From Luethyella okanaganae (GTDB lineage: Bacteria; Actinomycetota; Actinomycetes; Actinomycetales; Microbacteriaceae), in assembly GCF_042660285.1 (NCBI RefSeq), contig NZ_JBHSTP010000001.1:992001-1056000 (forward strand): a stretch of DNA of 64,000 bases. The letters are read 5' to 3'. The notes below the pieces were generated by a model, which made no database searches, was not told the DNA's origin, and saw only the letters and a list, made by a program, of their open reading frames with translations. Shown here in pieces: positions 1-7,988 of the stretch (within the stretch, counting starts at the first letter, position 1; each line of letters opens with the position of its first letter). The position numbers and the translations under genes were made by a program.

Positions 1-963
1 CTCTGCAGCGTCGGCGAGGATCAATGCGGCCCGCCCGTCCTCAAACCCCGGGCTGCGCGAGGGTTCGCCAGCGATCGTGTCGATGAATGCCTCGAGTTCG
101 AGGCGGTAGGCGTCACCGTACCGCTCCAGGAAGAAGGAGTGATACGGCACTCGTGCCTCGACGAGAGACGCGGTGTGCGCGGTGATGACGCTTGGACCGA
201 TGTTTCCGATCTGCAACATGCCCCCGGAGCCGAAGGCCTCGAAGCGTTGGTCGTAGCCATACGCGCTGTGGCGGGAGTTCGCGATCGTCACCAGCTCGCC
301 ACCCGCGGCCTCCAACGTGACGACGACCGCGTCGAAGTCACCCGCATCGGCGATGGCGGAGCTGAACTGGTTGGCGCCGCGTGCGGTGACTCGCACGATG
401 TCCGGGAGGAAGAACCGGGCCATGTCGAAGTCGTGGATCGTCATGTCGCGGAAGATTCCGCCGGAGACGGCAACGTAGGCGGCCGGCGGCTCGGCCGGGT
501 CGCGGCTGATGATCGAGAGCTGTTCGAGCGTGCCGATCTCGCCTTCGGCGACGCGGCGCTGCAGCTCGGCGAAGTGCGGGTCGAAACGTCGGTTGAAGCC
601 GAGGACGACGGGCTGCGTCGACGCTGCGGCCTTTGCACGCAGCGCGTCGACGCGTGCGATGTCGAGGTCGATCGGCTTCTCGCAGAGCGCCGGGATCTGG
701 GCATCGAGTGCGCGGTCGATCAGATCGACGTGGGTCGGTGTCGGCGACGCGATGACGAGAGCGTCGATGTCGTCCGCCGCGAAGAGGTCGGCGGGCTCGG
801 CCGTCGCGCGACCGCCGTAGTTCGCTGCCGTCGACCTGGCTCCGTCGACGAACGGATCGCACACCCACTGCAGGGTAGCGCGGGGGGAGGCGGAGATGCT
901 GGCGGCATGGACCTGGCCGATCCGACCGGTGCCGAAGAGGCCGAACCGCAGAGGCGTCGTCAT
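1..963 (-). CDS. iolG: Inositol 2-dehydrogenase-like Gfo/Idh/MocA oxidoreductase, 3' end cut by window edge
   Basis: This is an NAD(P)-dependent dehydrogenase of the Gfo/Idh/MocA family, probably oxidising myo-inositol or a related cyclic polyol to a ketone in the cytoplasm. The reading frame is open from an ATG at 963 to the left edge, giving 321 codons; full IolG proteins are about 335-345 residues, so only a short tail is missing. I read a Rossmann GxGxxG at residues 11-16, the EKP motif at 95-97 and the catalytic-type Asp173/His177 in a GGIFRDMTIHDFD stretch. These match the Lys/Asp/His triad of Bacillus IolG. An AAGGA Shine-Dalgarno sits just upstream. It is the last visible gene of the leftward operon. 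The IolG assignment is likely; a scyllo-inositol or other sugar dehydrogenase is possible. Confidence 0.85.
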   Translation of the reverse strand, partial: MTTPLRFGLFGTGRIGQVHAASISASPRATLQWVCDPFVDGARSTAANYGGRATAEPADLFAADDIDALVIASPTPTHVDLIDRALDAQIPALCEKPIDLDIARVDALRAKAAASTQPVVLGFNRRFDPHFAELQRRVAEGEIGTLEQLSIISRDPAEPPAAYVAVSGGIFRDMTIHDFDMARFFLPDIVRVTARGANQFSSAIADAGDFDAVVVTLEAAGGELVTIANSRHSAYGYDQRFEAFGSGGMLQIGNIGPSVITAHTASLVEARVPYHSFFLERYGDAYRLELEAFIDTIAGEPSRSPGFEDGRAALILADAAE

Positions 964-1022
964 TGTGGGGTCCTTGACATCGTTGGGGGAGGGGGAGAGG
1001 GGACTGGCTCGGGGGACGCGGA

Positions 1023-2102
1023 CTATCGAGTAGCGGACGACTGCAGATCGACGGGGGCGTCGGTCAGCCGCGAACGTGCGGCGGCCTCGGCGATCTCCAC
1101 CGCGTGGATCCCAGATCGGGGTGGCGTGAGGTTCGCATCCTCGCCGCGGATGACGCGGACGAAGTGCGCGATCTCGCTCCGGAAGGCGATCTCGAAACGG
1201 TCGATGAACTGGTCGTACGGTTGAGCAGGCCCCGGAACGCCGGGCTCGGTCGAGGTGACGGGTGCGCGTGGTTCGAGGCCGGCGGAGAAGGTGTTCTCAG
1301 AACCGAACACCTCCAGGCGCACGTCCTGGCCCGCGCCGTTGTGGCGCATACCGCTAACCAGCGCCAGTGCGCCCGACTCGAGCGTGAGGATTGCGGCGGC
1401 GGTGTCGGTATCGCCGTAGTCGCGGTAGAGCGGCTCGTCGAGAACGGAGCCCACCGCCTGCACGCACACCACGTGCTCGCCCGTGACCCACGGGATCGCG
1501 TCGAAATCGTGGATGAGCATGTCCAGCCACATCCCGCCCGACTTCGGGATGTAGTCCAGGCTCAGAGGGAGATGGTCGTGACCGGTCGCGCGCACGAGGC
1601 GGAGGCGACCGGCGTCGCCGCCGAGGATCCGACCTCTTAACGCCTGGTGGGCGGGATCATACCTGCGGTGAAACGCGACCATGACCTGCGACGGGTACTC
1701 ATCGAGTTCGTCGGAGAGCGCCTCGAGCTGTTCCAGGTCGATCGAAAGCGGCTTCTCCACCAGTACGGGCACGCCGGCTCGGGCGGCCTGCCGGGTCAGA
1801 TCGGGATGCGACGCCGTCGGCGACGCGATCACCAAGCCGTCGATGTCGGCGGCGACGGCGGCGACGGAACTCGTCGACCATGCCAGATCGACCTCGGATG
1901 ATGTGGGGGCGTGTTCGCCTGCGATGATGGTGGAGGCCCGCGGCGCGATGCTTTCAAGCAGACGATGGGCGGCATTTGAAAGGCGGTTCTCGTCTCGTCC
2001 GAGCAGCGTGACCCGATCGACGTCGGGATTCTGGGCCAGATTGCGAGCGTGCATGAGTCCGGCCCGCCCTAAGCCGAGGACGCCGACGTGCAGCCCGTTC
2101 AC
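1023..2102 (-). CDS. Gfo/Idh/MocA family oxidoreductase
   Basis: This 359-residue NAD(P)-dependent dehydrogenase has GxGxxG at residues 10-15, EKP at 116-118 and the pair Asp194/His198 in a GGMWLDMLIHDFD stretch, all standard for the family. The start ATG overlaps the stop of the upstream IolE-like gene by 4 bases, so translation is probably coupled. It is the third gene of the leftward operon and is followed by the iolG-like gene after 59 bases. Its likely role is oxidation or reduction at one carbon of an inositol or sugar acid; the substrate cannot be read from the sequence. It is clearly a different subtype from the two other dehydrogenases in the same operon. Confidence 0.88.
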   Translation of the reverse strand: MNGLHVGVLGLGRAGLMHARNLAQNPDVDRVTLLGRDENRLSNAAHRLLESIAPRASTIIAGEHAPTSSEVDLAWSTSSVAAVAADIDGLVIASPTASHPDLTRQAARAGVPVLVEKPLSIDLEQLEALSDELDEYPSQVMVAFHRRYDPAHQALRGRILGGDAGRLRLVRATGHDHLPLSLDYIPKSGGMWLDMLIHDFDAIPWVTGEHVVCVQAVGSVLDEPLYRDYGDTDTAAAILTLESGALALVSGMRHNGAGQDVRLEVFGSENTFSAGLEPRAPVTSTEPGVPGPAQPYDQFIDRFEIAFRSEIAHFVRVIRGEDANLTPPRSGIHAVEIAEAAARSRLTDAPVDLQSSATR

Positions 2103-2986
2103 GAGCCGGCGAGTTCGGCGAGAACATCGCGCAGGAACATCACGCTTGCGCGGGCATCCGTGATGGGGCCTTCGCCCGGCGCCGGCTCATCCTGCACGAT
2201 CTTGTCCTGCTCGAGCACGATCCAGCCGTCGTAGCCGCTCTCGACGAGGCTGGTCACGATGGCGCGCACATCAACATCGCCCTGGCCAACGGGGGTGTAC
2301 AGCCCTTCGATGCAGGCGTCGTAGTAGCTGATCTCGCCGTTCTTCACCTTCCGCACCCACTCGAGGGAGACGTCCTTCAAGTGGGTGTGGGCGATACGGT
2401 CGGCGTACGCTGCCGCGAACGCCACCGGATCGGTGCCGCCGATCATCAGATGTCCGGTGTCGAAGCAGAATGGGATCGTCGACCCTTCCAGCACTCGGGT
2501 CACGTCGTCCGCGGTCTCGATGACGGTGCCAACGTGTGGGTGCAATGCCGCCCGGACTCCTTGGGTCGCGGCCACCTCGGTGATGCGATCGAGGTTGCCG
2601 AACAACGTCGCCCACTCGGCGTCGGTGAGTGGCTCCCGGGTGACGTCGTAGCCGCGCAGTCCTGTGACGGCGCAGACGACGAGGACGTCGCCACCCGCTG
2701 CCGCGTAATCCTCAAGCTCGCGCTCCAAACGCGGTAGTGGGTCGACATCGGCCTTGTGCATCACGACCGGGACGAAGCTGCCGATTGCTGCAAGACCGTG
2801 TTCGCGCAGCGCCGTGGCCTTGTCGGCCGGAGCCTCGGGCAGGAATCCGGCCGCTCCGATTTCTGTAGCCGTGAAGCCGAGCTCCGCCATCTCGCTCAGT
2901 ACACGCTCTGGCGTGAGCTGAATGCCCCAGCCGGGCACCTCGCTGATTCCCCAGGAGATCGGGGCGGTGGCGATCTTCGCACTCAT
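2099..2986 (-). CDS. IolE-like sugar phosphate isomerase/epimerase (inosose dehydratase type)
   Basis: This 295-residue protein of the xylose isomerase-like TIM-barrel family begins with the stretch APISWGISEVPGWG and ends with a YDGWIVLEQD segment, both characteristic of inosose dehydratase (IolE) and relatives. IolE converts 2-keto-myo-inositol to the diketone in inositol breakdown. His and Glu residues suited to divalent metal binding lie in the CFDTGHLMIGG and LEQD segments. A clear AAGGAG lies before the ATG at 2986. It is the second gene of the operon, between two dehydrogenases, which fits polyol oxidation followed by dehydration or epimerisation. An inosose isomerase or a hydroxypyruvate isomerase-like enzyme cannot be excluded. 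Confidence 0.82.
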   Translation of the reverse strand: MSAKIATAPISWGISEVPGWGIQLTPERVLSEMAELGFTATEIGAAGFLPEAPADKATALREHGLAAIGSFVPVVMHKADVDPLPRLERELEDYAAAGGDVLVVCAVTGLRGYDVTREPLTDAEWATLFGNLDRITEVAATQGVRAALHPHVGTVIETADDVTRVLEGSTIPFCFDTGHLMIGGTDPVAFAAAYADRIAHTHLKDVSLEWVRKVKNGEISYYDACIEGLYTPVGQGDVDVRAIVTSLVESGYDGWIVLEQDKIVQDEPAPGEGPITDARASVMFLRDVLAELAGS

Positions 2987-3037
2987 GGAAGCTCCTTAAC
3001 TCGCACCACGTGGCGCGGATCGTTCTCGGGTGGAGGG

Positions 3038-4234
3038 TTACTTCGCGAAGGCCGCGGTGCTGCCGGCGACGACGGGCAAGGAAACCCAGGCGCCGGACGT
3101 GGCCGACTCCTCGGCGGCGTCGAGCACATTCGCGGACGCGACCGCGTCGTGGATGTTCGAGGATTCCGCCGGGCCCCCTGTGACGGCGAGGAGGAACTTT
3201 TTCGCCTCGATCGTTTTGAGGTCGTCATAGCCCATGCCGGTGCCGGAGCTGGGCTGGAAGCGCGCGAACTCGGGGAAGGCACTGTTGGCGAGGACGGTGG
3301 TGAAACCGACGAACGGGCCGGTACGGGTGAGAGCGACGTGCAGCTCGTTCATCCGAGCGAAGTTCCAGCGCACGGACCCCTCGGTGCCGTTGATCTCGAA
3401 ACCGTAGTCCGAAGAAGCCCCGACAGCGATCCGGGACGCCTCCAGGCTTCCCAGCGCTCCGGCAGCGACGGCGGAGTCGTGGAAGCGGATCAGCATGTTC
3501 GCGTAGTCCTCGTTCTCGACAGGGGCCAGGCCTGTCGTGGCAGAGCCGGGCAGAGCCGGTCGTTCGGTGAGGTAGGTGCCGGTGGAGGCGGTCACGGCCG
3601 AGATGGGGCCGAGCACGTAGTGCATGAGGTCTACCAGGTGGCCCATCAGGTCCCCGAGCACGCCGCTGCCCGACAAGGAGCGCACGAAACGCCAGGCCAG
3701 TGGGTCTTCCGGGTTGGAAGAAAAGCCGCCGAAGAACCGTCCACGCACGTTTGTGATACGACCGAGCTGGCCGTCGAGGATCAACTTCTTCGCGAGTTCG
3801 ACCGCGGGCACGTGGCGGTAGTTGAAGCCGATGCAGGTCGCGACGCCGGCCTCGACGGCGGCGGCCTCGACGACGGCGGTCTCGGTTCCGCTACGGCCTA
3901 CGGGCTTCTCGATCCAGAAGGGCTTGCCGGCCTTCGCCGCAGCGATGCCGACCTCGGCGTGCAGGAAGTTCGGGGCGCAGATCGACACGACGTCGACCTC
4001 GGGGTTCGCCAGGACCTCGTGGTAGTCGGCGGTCGTGCTCTTGTAGCCGAGGACGTTCTCGGCGTAGTCCCGTCCCGCCTGGGCCGTGTCCGCGGCCTGG
4101 ACGAGACGCGGTGTGATGCCGAGTTCCGGATAGATCAGCGGCAGTGCGTTGTAGGCGCGGCTGTGCAGCCGGCCCATCCAGCCGACGCTGATGAGGCCGA
4201 CACCGATGGTGCCCGGGGGAGGGGTTGTCGACAT
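3038..4234 (-). CDS. Gfo/Idh/MocA family oxidoreductase, first gene of the leftward operon
   Basis: This 398-residue dehydrogenase has an N-terminal Rossmann fold with an atypical glycine pattern (GLISVGWMG, residues 13-21), EKP at 109-111 and a later GDLMGHLVDLMHY segment that supplies the Asp and His of the active site. I chose the ATG at 4234 because GGAG lies about 8 bases upstream; the frame stays open further upstream, but that stretch looks non-coding. It heads the operon 4234-1 and is preceded by a leader of about 260 bases with a strong promoter and two LacI-type operators. It probably acts on an inositol isomer or sugar; the precise substrate is unknown. Confidence 0.87.
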   Translation of the reverse strand: MSTTPPPGTIGVGLISVGWMGRLHSRAYNALPLIYPELGITPRLVQAADTAQAGRDYAENVLGYKSTTADYHEVLANPEVDVVSICAPNFLHAEVGIAAAKAGKPFWIEKPVGRSGTETAVVEAAAVEAGVATCIGFNYRHVPAVELAKKLILDGQLGRITNVRGRFFGGFSSNPEDPLAWRFVRSLSGSGVLGDLMGHLVDLMHYVLGPISAVTASTGTYLTERPALPGSATTGLAPVENEDYANMLIRFHDSAVAAGALGSLEASRIAVGASSDYGFEINGTEGSVRWNFARMNELHVALTRTGPFVGFTTVLANSAFPEFARFQPSSGTGMGYDDLKTIEAKKFLLAVTGGPAESSNIHDAVASANVLDAAEESATSGAWVSLPVVAGSTAAFAK

Positions 4235-4472
4235 GAGGGCTCCTATCGGATGCGGGGAGGCTTGAAAGAGCGGGCACCGCGGGACGTCGGGCTCGCGTGA
4301 CGAAGGTGACGCGGGGCGCCGGCATCGCTCGCGATGCCTGGATTGCCGTGCGGGCGGGAGCTGCGCGACGGCGGCGAGGTTTCGTTCGCCGTTGCCGGCG
4401 ATCGCCCATGACCGCCACGTCGTTCGCGCATCTTGGCGCTCCGCTTCTCCCGGATGGCACACTGCCTAGGAC

Positions 4473-4504
4473 TTTGGACCGGTCCGAAATTCTGGACCGG
4501 TCCA
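4473..4504. promoter_or_regulatory. Tandem LacI-family operators
   Basis: Two palindromes lie 18 bp apart centre to centre. The one at 4476-4485 is GGACCGGTCC with a partly symmetric TTT..GAA flank, and the one at 4493-4504 is TGGACCGGTCCA, a perfect 12-bp palindrome with the central CG typical of LacI-family sites. The second overlaps the position directly downstream of the -10 element of the leftward promoter, so binding there should block initiation. A one-mismatch copy (TGGACCGTTCCA) lies in the leader of the adjacent lacI-type gene, which ties the sites to that regulator. Confidence 0.75.
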
Positions 4505-4533
4505 AAGATAAGGGTTGAGCGGTTCGGTGTCAA
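4505..4533 (-). promoter_or_regulatory. Sigma-70 type promoter of the leftward dehydrogenase operon
   Basis: Read on the minus strand, a perfect -35 TTGACA (4533-4528) is followed by a 17-bp spacer and the -10 TATCTT (4510-4505). The predicted start is near 4498, inside the downstream operator, as expected for a repressed catabolic promoter. Confidence 0.72.
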
Positions 4534-4561
4534 GCGAGGTGCTTCGGCATATGCCACGTGT

Positions 4562-5575
4562 TCACGGAATGCGTGTGGTCGAGTTCCGAATACGTAGCAT
4601 CGGCGGAATCAGCAGCTCGTTTTCCGGCGGCGCCGTGTTGCCGGAGAGGACTTCGGCAGCGCGGGTACCGATGGCCTCGTTCCCGGGATCGACCGTGGTG
4701 AGCGAGATCTGGCGCAGAGCGGCGAGGTACGTGTCGTCGTATCCGGTGACGGAGATCTGGAGATCGTGCTCACCGGCCGCGGCGAGGGCGCCCACGGCCG
4801 CGAGGTCGTTCACGGCGGTGATCGCCGTGGGTGCTGTGCCAGACGTCAGCAGCATCTCCGCAGCGGCGTGCCCGGAGCTCTCCGAGTAGTCGGCAGGTGC
4901 GACCCGGACGAAGTCCACTAGGCCGTGTGCCGCCATGGCTGCTTCGTAGGCGTGCGCGCGGGCCTGCGCGACGAGTCCGCCTTGGCCGCCGATATGTGCG
5001 ATGTCACGATGGCCGAGGCCGACGAGGTGGTCCACTACGAGGCGCATTCCGGCGACGTCGTCTCCGCGCACGGTGTGCGCCGTTGGGAGCTGATCGGCGA
5101 TCGCGCTCGCGACGACGATTCTCGAACTCGCCGCAAAGGAGGCTACGGCGGCCATGTCGGGAACCGATCCCACGATCAGGATTCCGCGCGGTCGAAGATC
5201 GCGAAACAGTGCGAGCAGGCGATCATCGAGGACGTGTTGGCTCGTGTCGCCGGGCAGCGTCGCACTCGTCATGAGGCTGACCTCCCCAACCCGGGCGAGT
5301 TCGCGCCGCGCTGCGTCGACGATTTCGGAGAAGACCGGATTGTGCAGATCGGCGACGAGGATTCCGATGAAGTTTCCGTCGTTCCCGGCGAGCGATCGCG
5401 CGACGGCGTTCGGCCGGAAGCCGAGTTCGGCGGCCGCGTCGAGCACGCGCCGGGTGCGCTCGGAGCTGACGCTCGAGGGGTTCGCGTAGACGAGTGAGAC
5501 CAGTGATTTGGAGACGCCGGCCGCGCTCGCGACATCGCGGATCGTCGGTCGCCTGCCGGGGTTCGTGGCATTCAT
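4562..5575 (-). CDS. LacI family transcriptional regulator
   Basis: This 337-residue protein has an N-terminal LacI helix-turn-helix at about residues 10-30 (TIRDVASAAGVSKSLVSLVY), a hinge helix near RPNAVARSLAG at 54-64, and a periplasmic-binding-protein-like effector domain. The start ATG at 5575 gives the usual short N-terminus before the HTH; the frame is open further upstream to 5707, but those residues are not family-like. The gene sits between the dehydrogenase operon and the divergent ABC transporter operon. Near-identical palindromes at 4493 and 5609 indicate that it represses the dehydrogenases and itself. The effector is presumably the transported polyol or a catabolite. Confidence 0.9.
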   Translation of the reverse strand: MNATNPGRRPTIRDVASAAGVSKSLVSLVYANPSSVSSERTRRVLDAAAELGFRPNAVARSLAGNDGNFIGILVADLHNPVFSEIVDAARRELARVGEVSLMTSATLPGDTSQHVLDDRLLALFRDLRPRGILIVGSVPDMAAVASFAASSRIVVASAIADQLPTAHTVRGDDVAGMRLVVDHLVGLGHRDIAHIGGQGGLVAQARAHAYEAAMAAHGLVDFVRVAPADYSESSGHAAAEMLLTSGTAPTAITAVNDLAAVGALAAAGEHDLQISVTGYDDTYLAALRQISLTTVDPGNEAIGTRAAEVLSGNTAPPENELLIPPMLRIRNSTTRIP

Positions 5576-5608
5576 GATGTGCCCATTGTGACTGAAGCGA
5601 TGGTGTTC

Positions 5609-5620
5609 TGGACCGTTCCA
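5609..5620. promoter_or_regulatory. Autoregulatory LacI-family operator
   Basis: TGGACCGTTCCA differs by one base from the perfect palindrome at 4493-4504. It lies 34 bases upstream of the regulator start codon, inside the expected leader, which suggests autoregulation. Confidence 0.65.
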
Positions 5621-5692
5621 GGGTCGATACTGAGCGATCGCCGGCTCAGGCGGCTGAATAGACCGGAACCCTGATGTCATAGAATGGACAAC

Positions 5693-5721
5693 TTGTCTGC
5701 AAAGCAAGAATAAACTATAGT
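5693..5721 (+). promoter_or_regulatory. Promoter of the ABC transporter operon
   Basis: TTGTCT (5693-5698) and TATAGT (5716-5721) are separated by exactly 17 bp. The inverted repeat GACAAcTTGTC at 5687-5697 overlaps the -35 element and may bind a regulator. The TGGACC-type operator is not repeated here, so control of this promoter may differ from that of the dehydrogenase operon. Confidence 0.6.
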
Positions 5722-5879
5722 CCTGACAGCACCGGTCGAGCGACCGAGTTGTTCAGAGTCAAAGACGATCTCCCGACTGCGCACCCTGCAGGGTATTCAC
5801 CCGGTTCAGTCGATCCTTCGTTGGCCCATGGTCGCTCACCGACCCGAGCACCCATTCATGGCAAACGAAGGAGATTATC

Positions 5880-6875
5880 GTGAAGAAGTTCCGCATGACG
5901 GCAGGCTTGGCCGCACTGACATTGGTTCCTGCTCTCGTACTCGCCGGTTGCTCCAGCAGCGGAGGCCGCGCGGACACCGGTTCCGACGGCACGAGCGTCG
6001 GGACCACTGCCGACACCCCCAAGATCACGATCGCGATGATCACCCACGCCGCAGCTGGAGACACTTTCTGGGACATCGTTCGCAAGGGCGCCGAGGCCGC
6101 CGCCGCTAAGGACAATGTCAACCTCGTCTACTCGGGCGACGCCGACGGCGGCCGCCAGGCGCAGCTCGTACAGCAGGCCATCGACCAGAAGGTCGACGGA
6201 ATCGCCGTCACGTTCGCGAAGGCGGATGCGATGAAGGACGTGGTGCAGAAGGCGATCGATGCGGGCATCCCTGTCGTCGGCTTCAATGGCGGCCAGGAAG
6301 AGGCTCTCGCGGCGGGCGCCCTCACTTACATTGGCCAGGACGACAAGGCGGCAGGCGTCGAGGCTGGCAAGCAACTCGTCGCCGAGGGCTTCACGCGCCC
6401 GATCTGCATGATCCAGGAGCAGGGCCACGTGGGCCTCGAGGCGCGCTGCGCCGGTATCAAGGAGCAGATCGCCGAGACCGAGATCCTATACGTGACCGGC
6501 ACGGACATGTCGCAAGTGTCATCGACGCTGACGGCGAAGCTGCAGGCCGACACCAGCGCCGATGTCGTGATGGGCCTCGGTGCACCGTTCACACTCGCTG
6601 CGGTTGACGTGGTCGCTCAGACCGGATCGAAGTCTAAGGTCGGCTCGTTCGACATGAACGCGGACCTCGCGCAGGCGATCGTCGACGGCAAGGTCATCTT
6701 CACGGTTGACCAGCAGCCCTACCTGCAGGGCTATGAGTCCGTCGACGCGCTATGGCTGAAACACAATGGCGGCTTCGCCCTCGGTGGTGGTGGTGCGGTC
6801 GCGACCGGCCCGACCATCATCACCCCGGACACCGCCGCGGCTGTCCTCTCGGGCGCCAAGCAGGGCATCCGCTAA
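5880..6875 (+). CDS. Sugar/inositol ABC transporter substrate-binding lipoprotein
   Basis: This 331-residue extracellular solute-binding protein of the ribose/galactose/inositol type (Peripla_BP_4 fold) captures the substrate outside the membrane and delivers it to the permease. The signal peptide ends in a lipobox LAGC at residues 21-24, so Cys24 is the likely lipid anchor, followed by a Ser/Gly-rich linker. The GTG start at 5880 is supported by AAGGAG a few bases upstream. It heads a three-gene operon with the permease and ATPase genes. Linkage to IolE/IolG-like enzymes makes an inositol or related polyol the best guess for the ligand. Confidence 0.88.
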   Translation: MKKFRMTAGLAALTLVPALVLAGCSSSGGRADTGSDGTSVGTTADTPKITIAMITHAAAGDTFWDIVRKGAEAAAAKDNVNLVYSGDADGGRQAQLVQQAIDQKVDGIAVTFAKADAMKDVVQKAIDAGIPVVGFNGGQEEALAAGALTYIGQDDKAAGVEAGKQLVAEGFTRPICMIQEQGHVGLEARCAGIKEQIAETEILYVTGTDMSQVSSTLTAKLQADTSADVVMGLGAPFTLAAVDVVAQTGSKSKVGSFDMNADLAQAIVDGKVIFTVDQQPYLQGYESVDALWLKHNGGFALGGGGAVATGPTIITPDTAAAVLSGAKQGIR

Positions 6876-6938
6876 CCGAGGCACTTCGGGACCGGACGGA
6901 GTGATCCGCCCGGTTCCTGAACGTAAGGACTAACTCTC

Positions 6939-7988
6939 ATGATCAACATCACAACCACCGCTTCCGCGGGCATCGTCGACGAACGCGTCGGTCGACGCTC
7001 GCTGATCTCCACACTTCTGGGTCGTCCCGAGATGGGTGCCGTCGTTGGTGCCATCGTCGTTTTCGTCTTCTTCGCGATCGTCGCTCCGACGTTCACGCAG
7101 CCCAACTCGGTCGCGACCGTCCTCTACGGCTCGTCCACCATCGGCATCATGGCCGTTGGCGTCTCGCTACTGATGATCGGTGGCGAGTTCGACCTGTCGA
7201 CCGGTGTCGCGGTCATCTCCTCTGCCCTGACCTCGGCGATGTTCTCGTGGTACTTCTCGACGAATGTCTGGGTCGGCATCGTCGTCGGTCTGCTGTTCTC
7301 GGTCCTGATCGGCTTCGTCAACGGTTGGTTGCTGATCAAGACCAAGCTGCCGTCCTTCATCGTCACCCTGGCCACGTTCCTGATGCTCACCGGCATCAAC
7401 CTCGGTGTTACCCGCCTGATCGGCGGCGGCGTCGCCTCGCCATCCATCGCTGACCTCGATGGTTTCGACTCGGCCAAGGCCGTGTTCGCCTCCGACATCC
7501 CGATCTTCGGCATCAACGTGAAGATCACCGTCTTCATCTGGCTGGCCTTGGTCCTAGTGGCCACGTTCGTCCTGATGCGCACGAAGATCGGTAACTGGAT
7601 CTTCGCAGTCGGCGGCGACGAGAACGCAGCCTCTGCAGTGGGTGTGCCGGTCGCGAAGACGAAGATCGGCCTGTTCATGGGTGTGGGATTCTGCGCCTGG
7701 ATCGCGGGGATGCACAATCTGTTCGCGTTCAACGTGGTTCAGTCCGGCGAGGGCGTCGGCAACGAGTTTCTCTACATCATCGCCGCGGTCATCGGCGGCT
7801 GCCTGCTGACCGGTGGCTACGGATCCGCGATCGGCGGCGCGATCGGTGCTCTGATCTTCGGTATGGCCAACAAGGGCATCGTGTACGCGCAGTGGAACCC
7901 GGACTGGTTCAAGTTCTTCCTCGGCCTGATGCTGCTGCTGGCCACCATCGTCAACTTGATCGTGAAGAAGCGAGCGGAGCAGAAGTAA
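6939..7988 (+). CDS. Sugar/inositol ABC transporter permease
   Basis: This 349-residue polytopic membrane protein of the RbsC/BPD_transp_2 family has long hydrophobic segments from about residue 35 to 340. It forms the membrane channel, presumably as a homodimer, for the substrate bound by the upstream lipoprotein. The stop TAA shares a base with the ATG of the ATPase gene (TAATG at 7986-7990), so translation is coupled. The ligand is inferred only from the neighbouring catabolic genes. Confidence 0.88.
   Translation: MINITTTASAGIVDERVGRRSLISTLLGRPEMGAVVGAIVVFVFFAIVAPTFTQPNSVATVLYGSSTIGIMAVGVSLLMIGGEFDLSTGVAVISSALTSAMFSWYFSTNVWVGIVVGLLFSVLIGFVNGWLLIKTKLPSFIVTLATFLMLTGINLGVTRLIGGGVASPSIADLDGFDSAKAVFASDIPIFGINVKITVFIWLALVLVATFVLMRTKIGNWIFAVGGDENAASAVGVPVAKTKIGLFMGVGFCAWIAGMHNLFAFNVVQSGEGVGNEFLYIIAAVIGGCLLTGGYGSAIGGAIGALIFGMANKGIVYAQWNPDWFKFFLGLMLLLATIVNLIVKKRAEQK

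Larger units (their letters stand above)
4235..4561. other. Gene-free control and leader region of the leftward catabolic operon
   Basis: These 327 bases between the regulator gene and the first dehydrogenase hold the promoter and operators listed separately (4473-4533) and an untranslated leader of about 260 bases. The leader contains a perfect palindrome at 4321-4338 (GGCATCGC..GCGATGCC) that could form a hairpin in the transcript. I see no convincing gene here. The frame that extends the dehydrogenase upstream lacks any recognisable protein sequence. Confidence 0.6.
5576..5879. other. Divergent control region between regulator and ABC transporter operon
   Basis: This 304-base region holds the regulator's leader with its operator (5609-5620) and the rightward promoter (5693-5721), followed by a leader of about 150 bases. 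A perfect inverted repeat GACAA-c-TTGTC (5687-5697) overlaps the -35 element of the rightward promoter and is a second candidate protein-binding site. A short palindrome CCCTGCAGGG lies in the leader. No gene is seen. Confidence 0.6.

Noticed and set aside
2756..4300. A 514-codon + strand frame across the IolE-like and first dehydrogenase genes
   Set aside because: Antisense shadow; the minus-strand proteins have family motifs and Shine-Dalgarno sites.
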